Assembly: GCA_002279765.1 (NCBI GenBank)
Contig: NCCR01000006.1
Coordinates: forward strand, 1-48,815
DNA length: 48,815 bases
Source: Verrucomicrobia bacterium 12-59-8
GTDB lineage: Bacteria; Verrucomicrobiota; Verrucomicrobiae; Verrucomicrobiales; Verrucomicrobiaceae
Direction of reading: 5' to 3'
Shown here: positions 17,911-25,360 of the stretch, piece by piece
Position numbering within the stretch: the stretch's first letter is position 1
Layout of the letters: the number at the start of each line of letters is the position of its first letter
Made by a program: the position numbers and the translations under genes
The notes under the pieces: model-generated
Told to the model about the DNA's origin: nothing
Seen by the model: only the letters and a program-made list of their open reading frames with translations
Database searches by the model: none

Positions 17911-17968
17911 ATGGAATTCCGCAAGCAATGGCGTTGGGATGGCGTAGCGTCTGCTTCACCCACAATTG

Positions 17969-19360
17969 ATGAGTTATATTTCCACTCCCCGAGATCCCAT
18001 GTCCCGCCGTGCCGCATTGCGTGGACTTGGGGCCACCATTGCACTGCCTTTTTTGGATGCGATGGTACCCACCGCCCGCGCTGTGCAGGGGAAATCATTC
18101 CCCACCCGCATCGGCGTGCTCTTCATGCCAAATGGGGTACGCCAGGACCGCTGGACTCCAGAAGGTGAAGGTAAAGAATTCAAGTTCTCACCCATCCTCC
18201 AGCCGCTAGAACGGCATCGCGCTGACATCAGCATCCTGACGCAGCTCGGCCATGCCAACTGTCTCGGCGGCGACGGCCACTACGCCAAAACTGCCAACTG
18301 GCTCACCGGCACCGAGATCGAAAAAACCACCGGCAAAAACCTGCACTGCGGCGTCAGCATGGATCAGGTCTTCGCCCAGCAGGCGGGAAGCCTGGCGCGT
18401 TTTCCATCGTTGGAGCTGGGCACCGAGCCGGTGATGACCGGCGTCGATTTCAACGTGAACTACACGATGCTCTATGGCTCGCATGTGGCGTGGCGCACAC
18501 CCATCTCCCCGCTGCCTCCTGAGATCAATCCACGCTTCGTTTTCGACCGTCTCTACCGCGACAACCCCGAACAGCGTAAAGCCTCCGCCCTCGAAAACAA
18601 AAGCGTGTTGGACCTCGTCATGTCAGACGCCAAAGCCTTGCGTGGCCGCGTGGGAGCGGATGACCAGCGCCGGCTTGACGAGTATCTGGAAAGCATTCGC
18701 AGCGTGGAGCAGCGTATCGAGGCAGACATCGCACGCGTCGCCAGCGGTGAAAATCTCGATCCCGCCGCCAGAGAAGCCATCTCCCAGCTCGACCAGCGCA
18801 TCAACACCGCCATGGCCCAGCAGAAAGACCCCGGCAGCAATCTCCGGCTGGACCACACCGAGCACTCACGCCTCATGATGGAGCTCATGACCCTCGCCTT
18901 CTGGAGCGATTCCACCCGCGTCAGCACCTTCATGTTTGGCTGGGCCGTCAGCGGCAAAAACTTCACCTTCCTCGATGGAGTGAAGCACGGCCATCACGAG
19001 TGCTCCCACCACGAAAACAAAGCTGAGAAGCTGGACCAGTATCAGAAAATCAACACCTGGCATGTGGAGCAGTTCGCGCATCTGCTGGATCGCATGAAAT
19101 CCATCAAAGAAGGAGATGGTACGCTGCTCGACCATACCCTCCTCCTCTTCGGCTCCAGCATGCGCGATGGCAATGCCCACAGCCCTAAGAACCTCCCCCT
19201 CGTCCTCGCTGGACACGGCGGCGGTCTTGCCGGCGGTCGCCATTTGGTTAGCGCCAATGATACGCCCCTGTGCAATCTCTTCCTCAGCATGCTTCAGCTA
19301 GGCGGCACTAGAGTTGACCGCTTCGGCGACAGCACCGGCCCGCTGAAAGGGCTGGTATAA
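17969..19360 (+). CDS. DUF1552 domain protein, Tat-exported
   Basis: The protein has 463 residues from ATG 17969; an ATG at 17999 gives a shorter N-terminus that still contains the signal. A twin-arginine signal MSRRAALRGLGATIALPFLDA leads into DUF1552 (IGVLFMPNGVRQD, ADISILTQLGHANCLGGDGHY, LLFGSSMRDGNAHSP). Members are exported and, like DUF1501, resemble the phosphatase/sulfatase superfamily; no activity is known. The usual genomic partner is a DUF1592/DUF1588 cytochrome protein in the same direction. Here that partner is the next gene but faces the other way, ending 16 bases away. It follows cobW by 58 bases and might be read with it. Confidence 0.9.
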   Translation: MSYISTPRDPMSRRAALRGLGATIALPFLDAMVPTARAVQGKSFPTRIGVLFMPNGVRQDRWTPEGEGKEFKFSPILQPLERHRADISILTQLGHANCLGGDGHYAKTANWLTGTEIEKTTGKNLHCGVSMDQVFAQQAGSLARFPSLELGTEPVMTGVDFNVNYTMLYGSHVAWRTPISPLPPEINPRFVFDRLYRDNPEQRKASALENKSVLDLVMSDAKALRGRVGADDQRRLDEYLESIRSVEQRIEADIARVASGENLDPAAREAISQLDQRINTAMAQQKDPGSNLRLDHTEHSRLMMELMTLAFWSDSTRVSTFMFGWAVSGKNFTFLDGVKHGHHECSHHENKAEKLDQYQKINTWHVEQFAHLLDRMKSIKEGDGTLLDHTLLLFGSSMRDGNAHSPKNLPLVLAGHGGGLAGGRHLVSANDTPLCNLFLSMLQLGGTRVDRFGDSTGPLKGLV

Positions 19361-19376
19361 TTCGGCAGCATGCCTG

Positions 19377-21254
19377 TCAGAGTCTTGAGCGAAATGGCAG
19401 ACTCTTCACCAAGGCGATGATGAGTGGCTCGCTGTGGTAGTCGTTGTCGCGCAGGGTTTTCTCCAAACGCAGCAGTGTGGGCTGGTCGTCCAGCTCCACC
19501 GTACGGCCGGTGGCGTAGCCGAGGAGGCGGGTGCAGAGGGAGCGGAGGAAGAGATTCTTTTCTTCCATGAGCAGGCGGCGAAATTCTGCGGGGGTGGCGA
19601 AGGCGCGGCCACCGGGCATGACGCCGGTGGCATCCAGCGGCTTGCCGTTCTCGCTCTCTCGCCATTTACCGATGGGATCGAAATTTTCCAGGGCGAAGCC
19701 GGGTGGATCAAGCCGTGTGTGGCAACCTGCGCAGGCGGGTTTGTTGCGATGGGCTTCGAGGCTCTTGCGCAGGGTGTTTTCCTTTAAGGCGCGGTCGTCC
19801 TCGGGAAGCTGGCCAACGTTGGCGGGTGGGGGAGGTGGCGGGGTGCCGAGGAGCTGCTCCAGCACCCATTTGCCACGCAGCACGGGGCTGGTGCGCTGAG
19901 GATAGGCGGTGCTCGCAAGGATAGCCGCCATGCCGGTGAGCCCGCCGCGACGTGGGTTGGGGAACTTTACCTGCCGCATTTCTTTGCCCTGCACTCCGGG
20001 GACTTCGTACACTTTGGAGAGCGGCTCGTTGAGAAAGCTGTAGTCGCTGTCGAGGAAGTCGAGCACACGGCCGTTGTGCCGAAGGAGGTGGTCGGAGAAA
20101 CTGAAAATTTCATCATACATCGCCTGGCGCAGATCCCCGTTGAACTCAGGAAACTTACGGCGGTCCGGGTCCACGGTGTTGAAGACCTGGTCAAAGCGCA
20201 GCCACTGCCCCGCAAAATTCTTCGTGAAGGCCCGCCCCTTCTCATGCACCAGCATGCGCCGCACTTGCGCCTCCAGGACGGCATCGTCCTGCAGTTTGTC
20301 TTCCGCAGCCAGTTTTAGCAGTTCTTCGTCGGGCATGGAGGACCAGAGGAAATACGAGAGGCTGGAGGCCATCTCGTAGGAACTCAGACGGCGTGGTTGT
20401 TGTGAGCCTGTGCGCGAGGTTTCTTCGATGAAGAGGAAGGCTGGTGAAACGAGCACCGCTTTGAACATGACCTTCATTGCGTCATCCCAGCTTGGGCGGC
20501 GCTGCCAGGCCTGGCGGAAGACCTTCAGAAAGGCCTGCACTTCCGGTTCCGTGGGTGGGCGGCGAAAGGCGCGGATGAGAAAAGGGCGTAGAGCGAGCTC
20601 TGCGCCGGTGTTCGGCGGCAGTTTGTCGCTGGTCACTGGAGCAATGAGCTGGTGGCGCAGGTCGCCCCGCTGCCAGGCTTCCGTGACGGCTTCGTCTGCT
20701 GCGCCCAGGTATTTTTCCACCAGCAAAGGGGAGAGGCTCAGCGTGTCGGCATTGTTCGCAAAGCCCTCTCCGCCCGCACCGTCGGCAGGGAATTTGTCAC
20801 CAGGGCGTTTGGCGATGCCTAGCAGGTCGCGCAAGGTGTTGTTGTATTCTTCACGGTTGATCCGGCGCGTGCGTGCTGGGCCAGGCCGCGTGGCCTGCAT
20901 CTCCAGCACGGCGTTCTCGTTGTTTTGAATCCAGCGCAGAAACACATCGCGCTGGGCCGCTTCGAGCGGCTGTTTGGCCTTGGGTGGCATGGTTCCGGCG
21001 CGGATCTGCTCGCGCACTTTACCCCACAGGCGGATGTCATGTCGTGCCTCATCGGGCTGGTGCAAAAACTCAAAACTGATGTCGCCTTTCTTCATCTCGG
21101 CATCGTGGCAGTCCATACAGCGCTGTTGCAGCAGCGGCATCAACTCATGGTCAAGCGTCTGGTTCACAGCATCCACTGAGGTGCCGAAGGCAGACGGTGA
21201 AAGGATGATCCAAAACAGAAGAGCGAGAAATCGAGGCAAAGCAGACAACAGCAT
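19377..21254 (-). CDS. DUF1587/DUF1592/DUF1588/DUF1585 secreted cytochrome c-like protein
   Basis: This 625-residue exported protein has a signal peptide (1-24). A haem motif CMDCH lies at 46-50 with GTMPPKAK as a likely axial-Met region. Then follow DUF1587 (about 128-190, RINREEYNNTLRDLLG), DUF1595 (about 210-275), DUF1592 (about 285-415), DUF1588 (about 435-540, with a second CAGCH at 508-512) and DUF1585 (about 550-622). This is the standard order for the family, which is abundant in Planctomycetes and Verrucomicrobia and pairs with DUF1552 proteins. A periplasmic redox role is inferred from the two haem-binding motifs. It is convergent with its DUF1552 partner rather than co-directional. 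Confidence 0.9.
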   Translation of the reverse strand: MLLSALPRFLALLFWIILSPSAFGTSVDAVNQTLDHELMPLLQQRCMDCHDAEMKKGDISFEFLHQPDEARHDIRLWGKVREQIRAGTMPPKAKQPLEAAQRDVFLRWIQNNENAVLEMQATRPGPARTRRINREEYNNTLRDLLGIAKRPGDKFPADGAGGEGFANNADTLSLSPLLVEKYLGAADEAVTEAWQRGDLRHQLIAPVTSDKLPPNTGAELALRPFLIRAFRRPPTEPEVQAFLKVFRQAWQRRPSWDDAMKVMFKAVLVSPAFLFIEETSRTGSQQPRRLSSYEMASSLSYFLWSSMPDEELLKLAAEDKLQDDAVLEAQVRRMLVHEKGRAFTKNFAGQWLRFDQVFNTVDPDRRKFPEFNGDLRQAMYDEIFSFSDHLLRHNGRVLDFLDSDYSFLNEPLSKVYEVPGVQGKEMRQVKFPNPRRGGLTGMAAILASTAYPQRTSPVLRGKWVLEQLLGTPPPPPPANVGQLPEDDRALKENTLRKSLEAHRNKPACAGCHTRLDPPGFALENFDPIGKWRESENGKPLDATGVMPGGRAFATPAEFRRLLMEEKNLFLRSLCTRLLGYATGRTVELDDQPTLLRLEKTLRDNDYHSEPLIIALVKSLPFRSRL

Positions 21255-21353
21255 GAGGGGGCTGACTCATACGCCACCCTGACAGCCTTGCCATTCACAC
21301 GATGCAGAAATATATCACCGCGCTGTCTTTTTCGGTAGTCGTTATCGAGCTTT

Positions 21354-21899
21354 CTAAGGTTTCCAGGCCTTGCTCCACAGCACGTAGATTTCGTGCATGG
21401 CGCGCTGCTCCAGCGGGGTCCATTCGAGGGTGCGCTCCAGCAGTGTTTTGTAGCTGCCGAGACGTGGGTCTTTGTCCACGGCGAGCTGGTAGTTCTCCAG
21501 GGCGCGCTGGGTTTCGCCGGTGCCCCAGTAGCCGAGGACGAGGGAGTAGTAATCGTAGTGGGCCTGATGGTCGCTGAGCTTGGCTGCGATCTCAAATTCG
21601 CGCACGGAGTCGGCATAGTCGCCCATGTTGAAATACGCCCAGCCTGCCCGGTTGTGCATGGGCGGCTTGTCGTGGAGAGCCAGCGCCTTTTTCAGGTCCG
21701 CACGCGCTTCGTCTTTGCGTCCGAGCAGTGCCAGCACGTAAGCGCGGTTGGAATAGGCCTGGTAGTTGTCCGCGTTTTCCGTGATCTGCTTGTTCAGGAT
21801 CTCCAGTTTCGGCGTGGTCTGCACAGGTGCGTCTGCGGCAGCGGCGGACAGGACCAGGGCGAGGGCGAGGTAGAGGCAGGCAAAGCGGGAGTGAGTCAT
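21354..21899 (-). CDS. TPR-repeat protein, exported
   Basis: The protein has 181 residues with a signal peptide (1-22, ending SAAAADA). Tetratricopeptide repeats fill the rest: NYQAYSNRAYVLALLGRKDEARADLKKALAL, then PMHNRAGWAYFNMGDYADSVREFEIAAKL-type units and ALENYQLAVDKDPRL. Such periplasmic TPR proteins serve as protein-interaction scaffolds. The C-terminus (QRAMHEIYVLWSKAWKP) is unassigned. It is transcribed toward the DUF1592 gene, 99 bases away, and may be in the same unit. No partner can be named. Confidence 0.75.
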   Translation of the reverse strand: MTHSRFACLYLALALVLSAAAADAPVQTTPKLEILNKQITENADNYQAYSNRAYVLALLGRKDEARADLKKALALHDKPPMHNRAGWAYFNMGDYADSVREFEIAAKLSDHQAHYDYYSLVLGYWGTGETQRALENYQLAVDKDPRLGSYKTLLERTLEWTPLEQRAMHEIYVLWSKAWKP

Positions 21900-22021
21900 G
21901 GGAGTGGTGAAGCAAAGAACGTTCGAGATGTCGGGTACATTCCAGAGAACGAATCATGCGGGAGTGAGCGTTCTGGCGTAAGTAGCTGTCGTCTTATGCC
22001 ACTTTCACCTTTCCGCATTCC

Positions 22022-22660
22022 ATGAGCTGGTTCCAACTTGACCCCAAAAGCATCGCTGGCCGCGCTCGTACGGCAGATTCTCCCGTGCCTTCACTCTGGG
22101 CTTCGCTCTTGCGGGGGATGATTGGGTTTACCGTTGTCAGCGTGGCTGGATTTGTGCCGTGGGCCGTGTTTGGCCAATGGCTCCATTCGCAGGTGGGGGA
22201 GGCTGGCATGTATGCTGTCTGTGCGATGGTGTTCCTCACTCTGACCGCGCCGCTGCTGCACCGGCTCATCATCGGGCCGGGGTCGGTGTCGCGTTTTTAC
22301 AAGCTCTTTGGCCTTTCATTCACCGCGTATTCCGTGGCATGGATCGCGGGCTGGATGCTGCTGCGTGGACATCCTGGAAGTATCGCCGGCTTGCTCGTCG
22401 GCACGATGGTGATGGCCTGCATGCTTGTGGCGGCCTTTGATGCGTTGCGTGTGGTGGTCAAAGTCTTCCTTGCCCTGTTCGTGCTGAACGCGGTCGGCTA
22501 CTTCGTGGGCGGTTTCTCTGAAGCAGCCCTCATCAAAGAGCATCCGCTGGCCGCAAAGCTCAGCTGGGGTGTCTTTTATGGCATCGGTCTGGGCTCTGGT
22601 CTGGGGCTGGCGTTTCACTTCTGCCAGGAACGTGCGCGGAAGTTGCTGGCGGGCGGCTGA
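22022..22660 (+). CDS. Integral membrane protein, unknown function
   Basis: The protein has 212 residues with about six predicted membrane helices between residues 28 and 200 and short loops; the ends are hydrophilic (RARTADSPVP at the start, CQERARKLLAGG at the end). I do not recognise a family motif. A possible clue is position: it ends 90 bases upstream of the PiT-like permease gene, on the same strand, but the putative operator and promoter of that gene lie in between, so it is probably not part of that operon. Confidence 0.6.
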   Translation: MSWFQLDPKSIAGRARTADSPVPSLWASLLRGMIGFTVVSVAGFVPWAVFGQWLHSQVGEAGMYAVCAMVFLTLTAPLLHRLIIGPGSVSRFYKLFGLSFTAYSVAWIAGWMLLRGHPGSIAGLLVGTMVMACMLVAAFDALRVVVKVFLALFVLNAVGYFVGGFSEAALIKEHPLAAKLSWGVFYGIGLGSGLGLAFHFCQERARKLLAGG

Positions 22661-22693
22661 CCCCATGCTGCGAAAATAATTATTCCGAAATGA

Positions 22694-22722
22694 GTGGCAC
22701 TGGCTTTATATTTGCGTATAAG
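22694..22722 (+). promoter_or_regulatory. Candidate promoter of the PiT/beta-protein/rhodanese operon
   Basis: GTGGCA (22694-22699, four of six) and TATAAG (22717-22722, five of six) are spaced by 17 bases. The -10 box is exactly the central six bases of the perfect inverted repeat 22707-22732, so a bound repressor would cover it. The leader would be about 20 bases. Confidence 0.45.
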
Positions 22723-22732
22723 CGCAAATATA
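22707..22732. promoter_or_regulatory. Putative ArsR operator, copy 2 (perfect 10-bp inverted repeat)
   Basis: TATATTTGCG-TATAAG-CGCAAATATA: ten-base arms without mismatch around a six-base centre, ending 17 bases before the permease start codon. Its core TATTTGC-N8-GCAAATA repeats the arsR/cobW site at 16654-16675 with one arm mismatch. The length and symmetry fit an ArsR-family dimer. Confidence 0.65.
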
Positions 22733-22749
22733 CACAGAACGCCCCGCCC

Positions 22750-23703
22750 ATGCTTTTTCTCATCACTCTTGCCGTCGGCGTCGTGGCCTATGCCAACGGG
22801 GCAAATGCCAATTTTAAAGGAGTGGCGGCGCTGTTTGGCAGCGGGACGACGAGCTACCGGACAGCGGTGAACTGGGCTGCGATTACGACAGCGGCGGGCT
22901 GTGTGGCGGCCACGTTTCTGGCTGCGAGCCTGCTGAAAACATTCTCGGGCAAGGGGCTGGTGCCAGAGGTGCTGATAGCGCAGCCGGTTTTTTTGTTTTC
23001 GGTGGCGGCAGCGGCGGGAGCGACGGGCTTGCTGGCGACGCAGTTTGGTTTTCCGGTCTCAACGACGCATATGCTGACTGGTGCGCTGCTGGGGGCGGCT
23101 TGGACTGCCGGTGAGGTCAATGTGGCGAAGCTTTGGGAGAGCTTTATCAAGCCGTTGCTGCTGAGTCCGGTGCTCGCAGTGGTCGCAGGCATGCTGATTT
23201 ACGGGGTCTTGAAAGCGCTGCGGCTGGCGCCGGATCATCGCACGCGCACGCTGGATGCGCTGCACTTCCTGAGTGCAGGTGCGGTGTGTTTTGCGCGGGG
23301 TTTGAATGACACGCCCAAGATGGCGGCGCTGCTTCTGAGTGTGGGCTGGTTAGGTGAATCCAAGGGCATGATCTTGATCGCGGTGGCAATGGCGGCAGGT
23401 GGTCTGATTAGCGCGAAGCAGGTGGCTGAAACTCTGGCGTATAAGATCACTGACATGAATCCGGGCCAGGGCTTTGCGGCGAACCTCGCTACAGCATTGC
23501 TGGTGACGACCGCCAGCATTCACGGCCTGCCGGTTTCGACGACGCATGTGTCCGTCGGCGCGCTGATCGGCATCGGCATCACAACACGGCAGGCCAAGTG
23601 GCGCACGGTCATTCCGGTGCTCGCGGCGTGGGTCATCACACTGCCGCTCGCGGCCTTGGTCGCGGCGGTGCTCTTTCATCTTGGCCGCACCCTTTCCCCA
23701 TGA
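22750..23703 (+). CDS. PiT-family permease (variant signature)
   Basis: The protein has 317 residues from ATG 22750; an in-frame ATG at 22690 would put the operator inside the gene and is rejected. About ten membrane helices are visible in two related halves, each ending in a signature: FGFPVSTTHMLTGALLG and HGLPVSTTHVSVGALIG. The second half keeps the PiT motif RGLNDTPK, but the first reads NGANANFKG, lacking the Asp of the usual GxND/GFHD motif (compare NGFHDTAN in the second PiT gene at 33892). PiT proteins move phosphate with H+ or Na+; relatives such as CysP move sulfate, and arsenate can also enter. Unlike the second PiT it has no DUF47 partner and is coupled to a beta-protein and a rhodanese, so its substrate may not be phosphate. 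Confidence 0.85.
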   Translation: MLFLITLAVGVVAYANGANANFKGVAALFGSGTTSYRTAVNWAAITTAAGCVAATFLAASLLKTFSGKGLVPEVLIAQPVFLFSVAAAAGATGLLATQFGFPVSTTHMLTGALLGAAWTAGEVNVAKLWESFIKPLLLSPVLAVVAGMLIYGVLKALRLAPDHRTRTLDALHFLSAGAVCFARGLNDTPKMAALLLSVGWLGESKGMILIAVAMAAGGLISAKQVAETLAYKITDMNPGQGFAANLATALLVTTASIHGLPVSTTHVSVGALIGIGITTRQAKWRTVIPVLAAWVITLPLAALVAAVLFHLGRTLSP

Positions 23704-24383
23704 TCAACAAAACGCGCATCATCACACTTGCTGCATTCGCGGCAGTCACCTCGGCCTTCGGTACACCCACAGGTCTCAACAACATTCCCACGGCTGAGAC
23801 CATCGACCATCGCACGGTGGCGGTGCAGTTCTTCAGCAGCTTTGGGGGCTCGAACCAGTTCGCCACGAGTGGTCCGGGAAAGACATCGGACTGGGTGGGT
23901 TTCAAGACTGGCTGGGACTTCAACCCGGTGCATCTGGAGTGGGGGCTCGACAGCGTGTTGGGCACCGGCTACTCAGGTCCGCTGCTGTTTCAGACGAAGG
24001 CGCGGATCCAACCCTGGGAAGACGGCATGTTTGCCCTCGGTGTTGCAGGCGTCGCGCTGACAGATACCAGACGCGCGGGCGATCCCTTCACCTACGCGAT
24101 GATGTATCACGACTTCCATGTGGTGCGCCTGCATGCGGGCTACGGCCTACAAACCCATGGCAACAGCTACCTCTTCGGCGCAGATCTCACCTGGAAACTC
24201 TTTGACCGCAATTTCAACCTGAACGCGGACCTGGTGCAGTCACGCAACCAGCACGGACTGATCACGGCCATTGGAGCCAAGCACTTCCTCTGCAAGCACA
24301 TCGTGCTCGAAACCTGGGCGAACTTCCCGGACCGCGACCGCGTGAGCTGGATCGGGAAGATCAACTACGTCTTCACTTTTTAA
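23700..24383 (+). CDS. Exported beta-rich protein, outer-membrane type
   Basis: The protein has 227 residues from the ATG that overlaps the permease stop (ATGA), with a signal peptide (about 1-19, TSAFGTPT). The mature part alternates hydrophobic and polar residues in strands typical of a small barrel (WVGFKTGWDFNPVHLEWGLDSV, LHAGYGLQTHGNSYLFGADLTWKLF) and ends with aromatic Phe (KINYVFTF), the usual signal for the BAM machinery. I cannot name the family. The tight coupling with the permease suggests it supports uptake of the same solute across the outer membrane or monitors it. Confidence 0.65.
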   Translation: MINKTRIITLAAFAAVTSAFGTPTGLNNIPTAETIDHRTVAVQFFSSFGGSNQFATSGPGKTSDWVGFKTGWDFNPVHLEWGLDSVLGTGYSGPLLFQTKARIQPWEDGMFALGVAGVALTDTRRAGDPFTYAMMYHDFHVVRLHAGYGLQTHGNSYLFGADLTWKLFDRNFNLNADLVQSRNQHGLITAIGAKHFLCKHIVLETWANFPDRDRVSWIGKINYVFTF

Positions 24384-24398
24384 TCCCCAACCAACCTC

Positions 24399-25325
24399 AT
24401 GAAATTCATCTTATCATTCCTTACCCTGGCCCTGCTGAGTTCAGCAGCGCATGCCGAGATCGGCCTCATTTCCTGCGCTGAAGCCAAGGCGCTGATTGAA
24501 AATTCGGATGCCTCCAAGCGACCCATCGTGCTCGACACCCGTGGCGGCTACAAAGACTACTTCCGCGGCCATCTGCCCACCGCTCAGCACATGGAGTTCG
24601 ACACGCTACGTGGCACCGACCACGCCGTGCCCGTGCAGTATCTGCCCGATGATCTGACCAAGGCGCTGCTCATTCGTGCTGGTGTGGACAAAGACCGTCT
24701 CCATCTCATCTATGCTACTGGCGATGTCCTGCCAAATGATGAAATCCTCAGTTCGACCATGGTCGTGCATGTGCTGGAAAAATTAGGCGTCAAAGACATC
24801 AGGATCGTGGATGGCGGTCTCGCTGAATGGAAAAACCAGGGCTTCGCTCCCACCCAAGAGTACTTTGGCTATCCTGCCGGGCAGCTTCCTGAGCAGGGAC
24901 ATCCCGGCATCGCCGCCAACATCACCGACGTGCAGGCCCACGTTGGCAAGCCTGGCAATCTCCTCATCGACGCTCGTCCTCTGAATGAGTTCCGTGGCGA
25001 AGATGATGTCTGGCTGCGCAAGGGCCACATCCCCGGCGCCATCAGCTTCCATTGGGCACGCCTGATGGAGAAAGACAACACCCACAAGTTCAAGCCCTTC
25101 TCCGAAACCAAGGCGGCACTCGAACAGGCTGGGATCACTCCGGACAAAAGCATCATCTGCTACTGCGGCACCTCACGCGAAGGCAGCCTGCTCCTCTTCT
25201 ATCTCAAACATGTCGCCGGTTATCCGAACGTGCGTCTCTATGAAGGGGCGTGGAAGGAATACGTCTGGCTCAATGACAAGTCGCTGCCAGCAGAGACTGG
25301 TGGTGATCCGGCGGGAACGAAGTAA
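24399..25325 (+). CDS. Two-domain rhodanese (sulfurtransferase), exported
   Basis: The protein has 308 residues with a signal peptide (1-19, SAAHAEI). Two rhodanese folds follow: about 22-150 (VLDTRGGYKDYFRGHLPTAQ, VDGGLAEWKNQGF) and about 165-300 (LIDARPLNEF, GHIPGAISFHW). The N-terminal domain has no Cys in its loop (IYATGDVLPND), as usual. The C-terminal loop CGTSREG carries the catalytic Cys256, with another Cys at 254. Thiosulfate or another sulfane-sulfur donor is the expected substrate, in the periplasm. It starts 15 bases after the beta-protein and completes the permease operon. A decayed duplicate of its 3' end lies at 26911-26986. Confidence 0.9.
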   Translation: MKFILSFLTLALLSSAAHAEIGLISCAEAKALIENSDASKRPIVLDTRGGYKDYFRGHLPTAQHMEFDTLRGTDHAVPVQYLPDDLTKALLIRAGVDKDRLHLIYATGDVLPNDEILSSTMVVHVLEKLGVKDIRIVDGGLAEWKNQGFAPTQEYFGYPAGQLPEQGHPGIAANITDVQAHVGKPGNLLIDARPLNEFRGEDDVWLRKGHIPGAISFHWARLMEKDNTHKFKPFSETKAALEQAGITPDKSIICYCGTSREGSLLLFYLKHVAGYPNVRLYEGAWKEYVWLNDKSLPAETGGDPAGTK

Positions 25326-25360
25326 ACAGACTGGCTTCAGGCCGTCACCGTGCCACGCCT

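Noticed and set aside
22690..22749. An upstream start for the PiT-like permease
   Set aside because: It would place the operator and promoter inside the coding region and adds a charged non-membrane leader.
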